Shown here in pieces: positions 21,737 to 33,910 of a DNA stretch of 64,000 bases. The position numbers and the translations under genes were made by a program. This stretch comes from Scortum barcoo (taxonomy: Eukaryota; Chordata; Actinopteri; Centrarchiformes; Terapontidae): contig CM041546.1 in assembly GCA_023238725.1 (NCBI GenBank), forward strand, positions 18,777,992 to 18,841,991. The letters are read 5' to 3'. The notes beneath the pieces are model-generated. The model saw only the letters and a list, made by a program, of their open reading frames with translations, was not told where the DNA came from and ran no database searches. The number at the start of each line of letters is the position of its first letter. Within the stretch, counting starts at the first letter, position 1.

Positions 21737-23593
21737 TATCATAATGATATAGTAGTCAGATGATTTTTAAACACTTCTGGTGAAAATGATCATGTCACTT
21801 TGTTTGTGAGTGAAACATGTTTTTAGAAAACTGTTACATCTCTATAGAAAATCATATTTTGTGCATTTTGTGTGACATTTATTTGTCTTCAAACCCAAAA
21901 GTCAAATTCCAGATCATTTTTCTATCTTTATTGGAAACCACGTCATTTCTGAGCTCCTTTAAGAAATATTAGATAGCCTCCAAGTGTTTAATGCTGAAAG
22001 CACAGTGAAAGAAGGGATGTAGGTGTGTATATAATGGTATATTGGTTGACTCAAAGAAAATTTTGAACTTGTGGAAAACTTAAAAGGAGCAAATATTTTC
22101 ATGAATTTTCATTGTGCGTGGGAAATAAAACAGGATTCGTCTGTCTCTTAAAACAACATCTAAAAGAACATTTAAATTTGGTGTTAATGATCCCTGTGAT
22201 ACTGGGACAGGTGTGTGTGAGCAGACAGATTAAACAACCACAGGAGGCAGAAAGAGAGCCAACAAATAAAATAAGTACACACTAAACTGCATTAGTACTT
22301 CTTACTTGTTTATCCTGTTACCATGCTGTGGTTCTGTGTCTGCTTTCTTTAACCTGTGAGGCTCTAAGCGCAGCATCAAAAAGTTCTTTATGCAATGATA
22401 TAATGCACTGAGGTTACCTTGATTAAATTGTGTGAATCGTGATTGAATATGATGCAATAGATCAACCTGTTTCCATTGTCGTCTCATACAAACTTGTCAG
22501 TACATTTTTCTCACATTACTGATCTGAGGAGTTTTGATTCTTTTACTTGCACAGAGACTGGAGGTCATTGTAATCATGAAGGTGACCTCATCACTAATAA
22601 ATGTTGTAGTGATGTTATATCATTACTTAAAACAAAGAGAAAAATCATTTCATGTGGCCCAGAGGTTTGAAGATAAAGAAACAGTTATGTGTTGGTGCTT
22701 TCATTACCTGACTGTTGTTGGTTCACTTTAATGTATCTCAGAGTGCTGGAATAATGAATATAAAGAATCCACTGAGTATAGTGATGTGCTAAGTGTGCAT
22801 ACTCACTGACAAAACAACACTGTAACACACAATATATGAGCAAGATTAAGGTTTATTGTGATGATGCACTGCAGTATTTGTAGATATGTTTTGCAATTCA
22901 TTTGGATGATGTAGTCACATCACTGAACACACATTAACTACAGTGTGATCAAATCCAGCAGGAGTCTTCAGGGTTTGCAGCACAGTCCACAGAAACCGGC
23001 AGCACCAACGGGAATTGATGACACGCTTGTGTCTGTAGTGCAGTGTGAAAGACAGAAGACATGAGCAAGGTGGTCTTCTCTAGTATCATCACACACTTCA
23101 TTTATTCTCTCTTCTTCTATTGAGAAGAGCAGGACACAAAACACAAACACTTAGACTTCAGTGAGCTCAGTGTGTTTGCCTCAGATCATTCAATTAAGTG
23201 AATGTACCTCTAGCATGTTTTCAGGAGCAGTCAGGATACAACTTCTTTACTTTACTATATGCAGACACAATGTGTTACAAACTGTTTCCTGAGCACGTTT
23301 ACACACTCTTACACTTTGGAAAACATTAACCCGTATTATGAGTGACTCACACCTGAAAAGAGTGTGTTTGAATGGAGCTCTCTGGAAGCCACTACTCTTA
23401 CTACTGCTGATGTTAGGATGATATTTTGAAGCTTAAGGAAAACAATTATACTAACCTACAGTTGCTTCAACTGATGTGTGTATTTTTGAGAATATTTGGG
23501 TGCAATAAATGTGGAATATGACCAAAGTTGAATTTATACACGTTTACTCAATATGTCATAGAAGAGGTCAAATTTATTGATCATACACTTTAG
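21737..23593. repeat. hepcidin tandem repeat unit 3 (cut by a gap)
   Basis: Third direct repeat, closest to unit 1 (shared small indels, offset 21327 from about 1600 on). It ends at the N gap at the position matching 2266 of unit 1, about 90 bases before the hepcidin stop codon. Confidence 0.9.
22968..23047 (-). pseudogene. hepcidin pseudogene (exon 3 relic), unit 3
   Basis: Same frameshifted relic as in units 1 and 2; identical in translation to the unit 1 copy (IPVGAAGFCGLCCKP tail). Confidence 0.75.
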
Positions 23594-24093
23594 NNNNNNN
23601 NNNNNNNNNNNNNNNNNNNNNNNNNNNNNNNNNNNNNNNNNNNNNNNNNNNNNNNNNNNNNNNNNNNNNNNNNNNNNNNNNNNNNNNNNNNNNNNNNNNN
23701 NNNNNNNNNNNNNNNNNNNNNNNNNNNNNNNNNNNNNNNNNNNNNNNNNNNNNNNNNNNNNNNNNNNNNNNNNNNNNNNNNNNNNNNNNNNNNNNNNNNN
23801 NNNNNNNNNNNNNNNNNNNNNNNNNNNNNNNNNNNNNNNNNNNNNNNNNNNNNNNNNNNNNNNNNNNNNNNNNNNNNNNNNNNNNNNNNNNNNNNNNNNN
23901 NNNNNNNNNNNNNNNNNNNNNNNNNNNNNNNNNNNNNNNNNNNNNNNNNNNNNNNNNNNNNNNNNNNNNNNNNNNNNNNNNNNNNNNNNNNNNNNNNNNN
24001 NNNNNNNNNNNNNNNNNNNNNNNNNNNNNNNNNNNNNNNNNNNNNNNNNNNNNNNNNNNNNNNNNNNNNNNNNNNNNNNNNNNNNNNNNNNNN
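23594..24093. other. assembly gap of exactly 500 N
   Basis: Round length suggests a placeholder of unknown true size. By comparison with units 1 and 2 it should hide at least one hepcidin gene and perhaps further units, because the sequence resuming at 24094 is unrelated to the unit. Confidence 0.95.
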
Positions 24094-25010
24094 AATGTGA
24101 TCACAAGGATCTTGAAATGGATTCTGACTTTGATGGGTAGCCAGTGTAATGAAAACAGGATCGGTGTGAAATGAGTTCATTTGGAGCAGCTGGTCAGGAG
24201 CCTGGCAGCAGTATTGTGGACCACTTGTTAGTGGTTCAGGGAGGTCTTGCTGAGGCAGGTGAAAAGAGGGTTGCAATAAGCAATACAGGAAGAAATAAAT
24301 GCATGAATAATCATCTCCATTTCGGCTTGGGGCACAGTGTTGCTCAGGTGGTAAAAACAGGAGTGTACTAAACAAGTTACATGCTGGCCAAGACTCAGAT
24401 CCTGGCCCACAGAAATGCTTAGATTACGGATGGTCGGTTTCACAGATATCAATAATCAGCCAAGACTTTCAATCACCTCAGGTACAATGCCAGCTGGGAC
24501 AGCCATAAAAACAAAAAAAAAAGATTTTTCAGTGTTTAGCTGTAGAAAATGATCTGCCATCCAGTTTATTATAGTGTTGAGGTGGTTTAGCAGAACAGAC
24601 AGCTTTGAAATATTGACAGCTCAAAGACAGCTTTGAACGAACGAACGAATGAACGAGTAATTGGATGTGATCAGCATAACAACATTAGGAGACACCTTTA
24701 AAGTTACCTATTAGCTGCCCGATTGGAAGCACGTGCATGGCAAACAGCATTGGGCCCAAGACCGAACCTTGGGGAACACCACAACACAAGGATTCAGTTA
24801 ATGAAGCATAGCTGTGAACAGTGACTGAGAAGGTCCTGTCTGAGAGGAGAACCGCTCCAAATCTGATCCAGAGAGACCCACCTCAGCCTATCAGTCATTA
24901 TACAGTGGAGGTCCACAGTAAGAGCAGCACTAAGATCTAACAATACCAAGACAGAACATTCTCCTGCATCACCACGCTTTAGCAGATCATTCGAGAAGAA
25001 AATACTGTAC
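24094..25010 (-). mobile_element. decayed L2-like LINE reverse-transcriptase fragment
   Basis: The reverse strand shows scattered RT-like segments in order: GVPQGSVLGPMLFAMHVLPI at about 24720-24785, a CCYAD block near 24680 where YADD is expected, and WMADHFLQLNTEKS near 24530-24570. Frames are broken between them. Flanking bits such as GSGPQYCCQAP-like sequence at 24200-24260 fit the downstream part of the same family. Confidence 0.6.
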
Positions 25011-27424
25011 TTTTCACAGTTATTTGATTACTTATCTGTGCATCATTACTCAGTTACAGCACCAACAGTTCAATGTCATGTTACAGACAGTCTGGATGTT
25101 TACCTATCAGTAAAGCCACAGAGAGAGGAGTGGTTGTGATTCACTGCTTGTGATATTTTGGTAAAGTTACTTTCTGTCAATGTTTGTGTCCTCCTTTTCT
25201 TGTACCCTAAGTTCAGGTTAGCAATGGGATTTGCTTGTTTGACTTCTGCTGTTTAAGGCTAATAAGAATTTTTAGATTTAGAGATTTAGAGAAAGGAGCT
25301 GCACTATGCAAAAAATGCATCACAGTCGAGTCACAGGAAAGAAAATATTAAAATCTCTGAAAATATTGTGAATGAAATCTTACACACATCTAAAATGTGA
25401 TTTGACAAGGTAAGTCAAAATGATGATGATGGAGTTTAACTAATTTTATCATTTAGTAACAAAGACAGAATTATACATGCATTTATATCCTCACTGTATC
25501 TCTTCCTTTAAATTCCATCTTAAAGCTCACTGTTACTATATGGCTTTCCTTAAAGTTGCAGTCAGTAAAATTTAGAAGACACTGCTCTCTGCAGTACGCT
25601 CCTGTTCTCCAAAGTGCCCCCTCGCTGAGTCAATCTAATTCTTTCTTTTTAGCTTGTTTTTCTTCATTGGCAGGAAGAGGAGCTTCTAACTTCAGACGAA
25701 GGGCAAGGTGAGATAGTTTCTAATAAGTTGATAGATGCTGTGAGTATTGCTGCTAATGAGCTGGCAAATTCAAGCTTGAAAAACACAACACTCCTCAGAA
25801 AAACAGGAAAACAACTGGTTTGTTGCCAGTTTTTTAAATAATTTTCTTAATTATTACAAGATTACAATAGAGATGCATACATGTGTCAACATTGCTGCCT
25901 CTCACAAAGAAGAATCGATTCACTTAGACAAAAACAAACATGTCAGTCTCTCCCTCCACAGGACAACATTTCTAATACAAGTGCAGTCAAAATGCAGGAA
26001 GTTCACTTGATAAAACTGACACAAGGGAAGCTCCACAGTCGACATCACAGATCTTAACACAGGATGTTGCACGTGCAGTTGTTCCATAGTTCATAGCTTC
26101 ATTAAATGTGGCCACCTCTTCACGCAGGGGTGCGGCTAACTTGACAGTTGCACTTTATGAAATCTGGTCTATAACGATGTCACATGAAAAAAAAACATGA
26201 TGAAAACTCAGCAACAGCTTTACAAAAATCTCCTAAATATAAAATCCCTGTAATATCCAGGGGCCCCAGCTCTGGGCCACCTGAATCTTTGTAATGCTAA
26301 CTCCAACATAATTAATATCTGTAATCCTCTTATCCTCAAGCACCTTTTCTCTTGCACAGTCCACCTTTCTGAATCTGCAGCAGCACATTTTCTATTAGGG
26401 AAGAGTCGATCACTTCCATCGTTTTATAATTATAACTCAGAATATGTTTTGTTTCAACTTTTTCTATCTTGATCTCACACACTCTTCTCTCTTTTCTATT
26501 TATTCCCTCTTTGTGCAACAAAAGGGTTCAGGAAGTTTCCCTGTCCAGTGTTAGACATTATTTCTCCCTTTCTGAAGCTCACACACAGACACACGATATG
26601 ACATTTATATATATATCAAGCGATGACACTGTATCGTATCTTATATCTTATTTCTTTGCTTTCTTTGTTTGTATTGCTGTTATCGTGTTATTTCTGTATG
26701 TTCTCCACAAATGTGAAACACAAAGTTTAAAGTTCTTGGAAAAGGGAAGTGTGCACGTGTAAAAAAAGTCTTGTCAGTAGGATAAACCAACAAACCAGTG
26801 GATGAGCTGAAAGCGTTTCCTCACACAGTTTTTCATATGACTGTTTCATATGACATAGTTTGTCATTTTATATAGTCTTTTTATGTTGCTTCAATAATGC
26901 AAAGCACATACTGTACTCAATCAGATGTGTGTGTGTGATGTAACACTGTGAATGATCTGTGTTACTGGTAAATATCTGCAATGCCAGTTGGATAATGGGG
27001 GTCAAATAAAGAGACATTAGGCTTTTTTCAGAGAGCGCAGTTTGAAATATTGTGCTTGTAACAAAAAGGTCACTGACTTAATCACAACAACTACAGCACA
27101 CCATCTCCCCACTGTCTTGTTCATACCTGCAACACACTTTTAAAAGAAATAATCAGTGATGTACTGAACAACAAGTATGAACAGCAGGTTTTATCATCAT
27201 GCCTCACAAGTGACATAATTCATTGAGTCTCTAAGATAGTACTGTTTCAGTAACAGAGTGAATAAAATATAATTAATATTCAAGCTTTTTGGATTCTTAA
27301 TAATCTCTTGAGGCCAAAAATCGATTCATCCAGTGAAGTGGAAATTGTTTAACAATCCAGTGTTCAAGATACGTCAAGACTAATATTGTCCTTCGCTGAT
27401 TCACTTACACTTTTCCCAGCAAGT
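25011..27424. other. intergenic, nothing recognised
   Basis: AT-rich DNA with only short open frames. No exon, RNA gene or transposon domain could be supported. Confidence 0.5.
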
Positions 27425-27772
27425 CCATCCATCCATCCGTCCATTTTCTATTCCCACTTTATCCTGACACACAGGGTCACAGGGGGTGCTGGAGAGCAAG
27501 AGTCAGGGCAGGGTACACCCTGGACTGGACAGCAGAGTCAGTCACAGGGCTGACATAGAAAGACAGATAAACCACACTCACACTCACAAGGGTGAGGGGC
27601 AATTTGGAGTTGCCAACCTAACCTTGGATTGTGGGAGGAAGCTGGAGTACACACGCAGGCACAGGGAGAACATGCAAACTCCACACAGAAGGGCCTGTGT
27701 CAACCAGGGGATTGAACCCAGAACCCTCTTGCTGTGAGGCGACCACTACACCACTGTGCCACCCTTTCCCAG
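27425..27772 (+). repeat. teleost interspersed repeat, copy 1
   Basis: Begins with (CATC)n, then CCATTTTCTATTCCC, a GGGGTGCTGGAG block, CACTCACACTCACAAGGG, GGGCAATTTGGAG, GAACATGCAAACTCCACACA, and ends GTGAGGCGACCACTACACC. This is a widespread fish repeat also present at 57785-58095. I cannot name its family with certainty. Confidence 0.75.
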
Positions 27773-28268
27773 CAAGTCTTCACTTTTAAAGTTCAATTTT
27801 ACATCAGCAAGATTCAGAATGAATGTAGGTACCCAGAATTGGTGAGACAGATACCATGTAATTTTTTTGTGTCTGCTGAAATAGCCATAATAATGTGTTA
27901 TGATTTGTGGTATACATGGCAAAGGAAATACTATTGAAGAATTAAAAGAAACAACAAATGCAATAAAATTACTTTTATTGTATAAAACAATACTATATAA
28001 CACAATGCAAAGGTTACATCCTCCTCTTTAGGCAGACTTTACTAAATGTATTCCAGACACACTGTTAACAATAAAGTTGCAAACACAAGTATAACTCTTA
28101 AACATTGTTATCATCTGATTAGAGTTGAATTTCATTTGACTGTGAAAATGACAGTTTCTTCTTCCAGACTGCTGAGAAATCTGCAAAGCACCTGACTCCC
28201 AGCTACACTAAATGACTGGGATTATACTGGAAATCATGAGTGAACAGCTCAGTCACAGTATGGAAGTA

Positions 28269-29305
28269 TCATCTTCGACTACACTCAGTGGAAGCTGACA
28301 CTTGTTGGTTCAGAGGTGGGCCGATAACATCGTACTCTGCTGATGGGTCTGTTTTCTGCAGTGACATGTACGTTCTGTCCTCTTGCTTTGGTGTCGCCTT
28401 TTGTCTTGTTTTCCTTCAGAGAAAAGAGAGAGTGAGATGTGATGTGTTTTCTGAAGTTTCTCTGCACTGACAGAGCCTTCAAAGCATAAAATGATGATGT
28501 GGTAACATACCAAAGGAAGATCACACAGATTATACAGATGACATTCACAATGAGAGATACAGCAGCGACGGCCCAGGGAAGCTCTGCACCTGGTCCATGT
28601 TGATCTGTTAGAAATGACATCATGTAGATTGTTCAAGTGTTGATATTTATGCTGTACAATCAGTGACTACTGTGTTTGTTAGTGCTTCATTTACTCTATT
28701 TGGATTATACTCAATGTTATTATAATATGACGAAAATGAATGAGAGTATTAACCCTCCTGTTATGTTAATTTGTCAGGAACAGCAATGGTGTTCCCAGGG
28801 TCAATTTGACCCGGTGCATGTTTAATTATCCAAAAGATGTCCGAAACAAAACAATTTCCTAACAAGCATTGTTAATATTTCATTACTAATTCCATTACTA
28901 ACTATTCTATCAATATTTAGTGCAATGGTGTTCTTTACCTCTAACAGGTAATGGTTCAATTAGGATCATTCACTCGTTTTTCATAAAAAATACATGTTCA
29001 GACTTTTTTTTTAATGTTTCACCATTTTATTACTTTTGAAAGACCAACATATAAAACACTTAACATTTAAATTTAGTTTTACATACATGCACTGTTTGTG
29101 AACCACTAATGAACAAAGTAACAAGCAATCGCAATATGAACAAGGTGTGTGTGTGTGTGTGTGTGTGTGTCTGTGTCTGTCTGTCTGTCTGTACATCTAC
29201 TCAGCACACGAGTGACATGTCATCACACACTGTGCTTTGTGCAAATGAATGAATTTGCACATTTCGCACAGAGTCATGCTTGTCTTGACACAAATGCACA
29301 CACAT

Positions 29306-29344
<39 letters not shown>

Positions 29345-30013
29345 TATAATATTGCTTACTTACCTCACCTCACGCACTGGTGTACTTGGTGGCCAATGGC
29401 CATGCCATGCCAGCAGTCATTCGTTTGGTGCTGTAGGACCCTGTTACTTTGTCCAAGTTGTCTACCCCCCCTTTGGTGGCAATGTAATCCAGGATCATGC
29501 TTGGTTTCTGGTCCTCTCTTGTGCTGGTTTCAGCATTTTTGTGCAGAGTACTCATGAGCACGACATTTTTTCCCTTTTTGGGGCAGTAAGACACTAGGGC
29601 TGTGGTGTCTGCAAAGGCAAACATGGAAGACTGAGGGGCCCTGTTCTTGATTACCAGCAGCTCAGCAGGGAGTTCAGCCCTGTTCTTTCGGACAGTTCTG
29701 ACCATTGTGAGCTTTCTCTTTAGAAGCTCCTGACCCAAGTTGTAGTTTGTGAAAAAATTGTCACAGGTTATGTTGTGCCCCCTGAGACCCTGTGCCATGT
29801 CAAGCACGACCCCTGTGCCCTGATTCTTCTCTGGGGCTCCTTCAGCCGGCTTTCCAGTGTAAACCTGCATGTTCAATGTATAGCTGGTGTTTGCATCACA
29901 TGCTGCCCAGATTTTTATCCCATATTTAGCTGGTTTGGAAGGCATTTATTGCCTAAATGGGCAGCGACCTCTGAATGCCACCAGCCTTTCATCCACTGTG
30001 ATATTAGGGGCTG

Positions 30014-30060
<47 letters not shown>

Positions 30061-32205
30061 CATGTGTGTGTGTGTGTGTGTGTGTGTCTTGAACAGACAT
30101 TTCTGAAAGACAACAGGGGTCTAACCAAGACTGGTTCATCTTACCTAAAACAGTGACTTGTGCTTTTTCTCGGATGGTGAGGTTTTCTTTTGCTTCCGCA
30201 TTTTCATTGCTGCTGACACACTCAACAGAAGTGCTGCTGTGCTCCGTGTGCACAGTTAGGGTGATGCTGCTGCTGACTGTGTGCTTTGACACAGTGTTAA
30301 TAACAGAGTACTCAGTGTGGTTCTTCAACAGCGGCCATCTGATGGTTGGTAAAGGAAACCCCTCACTGATACACACACAGGTCAGGACCTCTGACTGAAT
30401 CTCACACTTGGAGCTAGTTAGGATCTTTGGACACACTGTGGACACACAAGCAGAGATGTAGGTTCACAGTTTTTTAAAGCTATTTGTTACATAAATAAAA
30501 ATACATTTTTTGTTTGGAATATTGTTTTCATGGTGAAGAGTAAATGTGAGAGAATAAAGTTCAGTATGTTTCACTCACAGGTCACATTCAGAGTCACTGT
30601 CTCCTCTGTAGTCCTGTTTCCTGTGAAGATGACCTTACAGGTGACTTTGGTGTCGTGGTGTTCAGCTGAAGGGTTAAAGGTCAAAGTTGAGCTGTGTCTC
30701 TGTGTGACAGTCTCAGTCTTGAAAGCAGTGATGTTTCCTGTGATGTGAGAGTCCTTCTCTCCTGCTCCTCTCCACGTCCAGGTGATATTAGGATCAGATC
30801 CAGAGCAGAGACCAGGAGCAGTGCAGGTCAGTGTGGTCTGCTGTCCCTCTGTCAGAGGAGGAATCAGCACTGTGGGCTTCTGGATCAGACCTAAAGGGAG
30901 AGCAGTCCATGAGTGGAGCCAGGTGAGCAGCCTGAAGGTCATCATTCATTTAAATGTGGCCTAAAACAATCAGATACTTTGTTAAACATTTCAACAGGGG
31001 CAATAAGGAGGAGTTCTATCAGGAACTGCTGCAGTTCCTCCTGGCTGCCCACAGAGGGCGACAAATGTCAAACATTACTTCATCCTCCATTAAGACAAAA
31101 ATACATTAAACATGTTGGTGCAGTTCATTGGTACAACAATAAACATCTTCAGTGTGTATATTTGTTGTAGCTCTTCATACCTTTAACAGAGACAGTTGCT
31201 CTTGGAGAGAATATAGATCCATTTGATTTCCCATTCAGGAGACCATTAACTCTGAGCTGATATGATCCAGAGTCTGACTCAGTCAGGTCATTAATGATGA
31301 TGCTGCAGTTGTTCAGACTCACGTCAGGCTCCAACAGAAACACTCGTCCTTTGAAACTCAGACTGAACTTTTTTGTTGTTCTTGTTAGTGTGGAAGATCA
31401 CGTCTGAATCACTACATTTTGATTTTGATTGTTCACATTGGTGAACCAAACTAAATGTTGGGGTGTAAAGCCATAAGGAGTAGTGAAAGAACATGGTATC
31501 ACAACACAGAGTCCAGCCTCTGCTCTTATTTCTGTTAGCCCGTGGAATTGAGTACCACACAGGACACAATGCTTTGGGGCACTGAGAGTGATACAGACTT
31601 TGGTTCATCCATTTTGTCAAAAATATAAAAAAATAAATATACAAAAATATAATCAAAGAAAATACGTTGTTCAAAAGAAAACAATTCAAATACTTCCACA
31701 AAACCCCACACATGGGCTTTTATGCATATTGAGAACCTGCATACATTCATATACATTTTCAGACAATACGCAGACCTCCCTGGAAAGCAAACGCTGTCAT
31801 TTACCTTTGTAAAAAAAAATAATTTAATACACATTCGAGAGAAACATGGCATGTGAACACAACGTTGTAACAGGGACAGATATTTACATTTTGACAACAC
31901 ACTATGATAAATGCTAAAGAAATGCTACAACTCCTCACAGATAGTAGGAGGGAAGCATAGTAACAGCCAACTGATTATTTTCTTTTATAGAAAATGCTGT
32001 TGTCAGCAGCACTGCTGTTGGTAAATAATAGATTAATTTACATCAATATTTACCCAAGAATTTCTTAGTAAGTCAACTGAGTGAATATTACTAATGAGCT
32101 GCTAAAGTCAAGGTTAAAAACAAGATTATAACAGAGACACATACCTGTGTCAGCATTGCTGTCTCTCACAGAGAAGAACAGAGTTGTGCAGATGAGAACA
32201 AACAT
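28269..32205 (-). CDS. CD22/Siglec-like receptor, gene A (V-set exon damaged)
   Basis: Immunoglobulin-superfamily receptor of the Siglec/CD22 type. Exons: signal peptide 32145-32205 (MFVLICTTLFFSVRDSNADTG); C2 domain 30579-30890 (IQKPTVLIPPLTEGQQ, TCTAPGLCSG, ITWTWRG); C2 domain 30145-30435 (CEIQSEVLTCVCISEGFPLP, VECVSSNENAEA); membrane exon 28511-28614 (hydrophobic WAVAAVSLIVNVICIICVIF); tail 28269-28413. Splice phases are 1-1 for the Ig exons and 2 into the tail, and they join in frame. The tail has RTYMSL and AEYDVI, tyrosine motifs of the kind seen in inhibitory receptors, though neither is a strict ITIM. The V-set exon (31181 to about 31600), which would carry sialic-acid binding, has lost its acceptor end and contains frameshifting insertions. 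Skipping it keeps the frame, so a receptor with two C2 domains and no V domain is possible. AATAAA signals follow near 27973. A piggyBac remnant lies in the intron before the membrane exon. Confidence 0.65.
29149..29172. repeat. (GT)n microsatellite
   Basis: Short GT run with adjoining TCTG repeats, inside the piggyBac remnant. Confidence 0.85.
29304..29341. repeat. (CA)n microsatellite
   Basis: CA run at the point where the transposase C-terminus is lost. Confidence 0.9.
30016..30087. repeat. (GT)n microsatellite
   Basis: GT run broken by GCGTGCAT, abutting the truncated N-terminal side of the transposase. Confidence 0.9.
31181..31600 (-). pseudogene. damaged V-set exon of gene A
   Basis: Homologous to the intact V-set exon of gene B (36226-36641). 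The stretch HTNKNNKKVQSEF and the following VSLNNCSIIINDLTESDSG are easily aligned, and the sialic-acid-site region SGSYQLRVNG and the GT donor after TCTGTTAAAG are kept. Relative to gene B it has a two-base insertion near 31441, a one-base insertion near 31353, a roughly 45-base insertion near 31555 and AT-rich unrelated sequence in place of its 5' end. It cannot be spliced and read as a normal V domain. Confidence 0.7.
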
Positions 32206-33910
32206 CCTGATTTGCTTAAGACAGTCAGTCTTTTCCTCCAACGGCAAACTTTTCATTTGAGAGGAAAAAACATTTTAGGCATTAAATGTTTCAGCTGATG
32301 AAAGTGGACCACAAACACCTGCACATTGTTGCATGTTCACCTTTCTGTACTTGCATCAATGAATGTAGCTGACATCTTCTTCTTGAGCTGTGAGTTTTTA
32401 TTTTATTAGTGAACGTATTTGTAGCACCTGAAAAGCTCTGAAATGATCTATATTATCTACAACTACAGACTTTTACAATGAAATGTGCATCTTATTGAAC
32501 AAGTGAAGACAGGAGTTTTAAAAAGCATCTGATAAGGAAGAATGACTAATAACTGAACGTATCTGTAGCACCTAAAGGTCTGAAATGAATATCTACAACT
32601 TCTGACTTTTACAAGATATTTTAATGATAAGTTAAATATTGTGTTTTACCTCTTTGTGTCCTGTTCTCCTGCTCTCTTCTCTCCTCAGTGATCTCTGCTC
32701 AGTGTCTCTGCTCTGAACTGACTCTTCCTCTTCACTTTTTACTTCTTCCCTCTTTTCACCACAACAATTTTCCAGGAAGTTTCTCTGCACACTGCTGGTC
32801 ACTCTTAGACTTTCACACTTATGGCTAAAATATCATTATCTCACATGTTATGAAGTTGATCATGTAGATCTTTAACACTGCATAATGAAACAAGTCTTGT
32901 TTTTTTGTTTTTAAAGCTTGTTGCCATGGCAGTGAGAAAAACTGAGAAAGAGGAAGCACTAGAAGTTTTAGTCTTGAGAAACCAACTTTTCTATCTACCA
33001 CCTATCCTTCTACATTGTAATTGAAAATACATTTTGTGCATAATGGGATTTGCATGAATGTGAATGTTATTGCTGAATATCTGGAGTGCCAGTTAAATAA
33101 TATGGTCATATGTCAAAGAAAGTCATTATTTCAGTTATTATTTTACTCATGTATAAAAAAAAAAAGACAACTATTTAAACTATTATATTCTATGAAAGTT
33201 ATTAAGACATATCAAGCCAAAGGGTTCAACAGTTTGAAAAGAAAATATAGAAAAAAATAATAATAGAATGAAACAAACAAAAGACAGATTAACGACTTCA
33301 CAATGATCTGTATTTTCTAATTAAGCAAAAGTTAAATCAGAAATATACAGTCAGGAACTGGGAAAATGTCAAACAATGAGCAAAGTTACTGGGATACATC
33401 CCTGTGGGACCATTTATGTCGTGTAGACATTGAAATTGAAAGTGAGGCTTCAGTTTTGCTTGAGGCAGAAAAAACTGTTGTCCAATCAGAAGAGCTTTGG
33501 TCTGATCAGAAGTACACTCGAGGCACATTATAGACCAAGTTAAATAAAAGGTATCGAACAAAAGCACAGTCAGAGCAGAGAGGCCAGAGGTGCTCGCTCC
33601 TCTAATTTTTTATGCTGTAATGACCCTGTAAACTTTTTCATGGGGGTGAGTAAACTACTGTGAGGCTTATAAAAAGTAAACACACTGAAGAACAGCAACA
33701 CCTGAATGAGGAAGTTCTGTCCAACATCCAGCCCACTCTTAGCTGAGTGAATTAATCTGAACAACACCCAACATGCAGAGGTGTGAAGTGTCTCGGCCAC
33801 TTCAGATTATCTTGAGCTCTGTGGTAGAAACTGTTCACAGGACCGTCCTTCATCCACTCAATAACAATCCATCATCAGTCCATGACATCAGTCCATCATA
33901 TTTGATAGAT
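32206..33910. other. gene A upstream and gene A-B intergenic region
   Basis: The part at about 32660-32760 (pyrimidine-rich on the plus strand, AGTGATCTCTGCTCAGTG) resembles 37340-37440 upstream of gene B, so it is probably a shared 5' UTR exon or promoter. No other gene was recognised. Confidence 0.5.

Larger units (their letters stand above)
28753..30016 (-). mobile_element. piggyBac transposon remnant in an intron of gene A
   Basis: The frame at 29370-29945 encodes a piggyBac-type (DDE_Tnp_1_7) transposase segment: MPSKPAKYGIKIWAACDAN, GHNITCDNFFTNYNLG, ELPAELLV, KGGVDNLDKVTGSYSTKRMT. It continues upstream as ITVDERLVAFRGRCPFRQ after an in-frame stop at about 29944. The left end is a plausible terminus: TTAA (28749-28752) followed by CCCTCCTGTTATG and a GGGTCAATTTGACCC palindrome near 28798. 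The transposase is cut off by (GT)n at about 30016 and by (CA)n near 29341, and no right terminus was found. Dead element. Confidence 0.8.

Noticed and set aside
23574..24375. Long open frames across the gap
   Set aside because: They are artefacts of translating N.
29249..29597. His/Thr-repeat open frames
   Set aside because: Produced by the (CA)n tract and the antisense of the piggyBac transposase.
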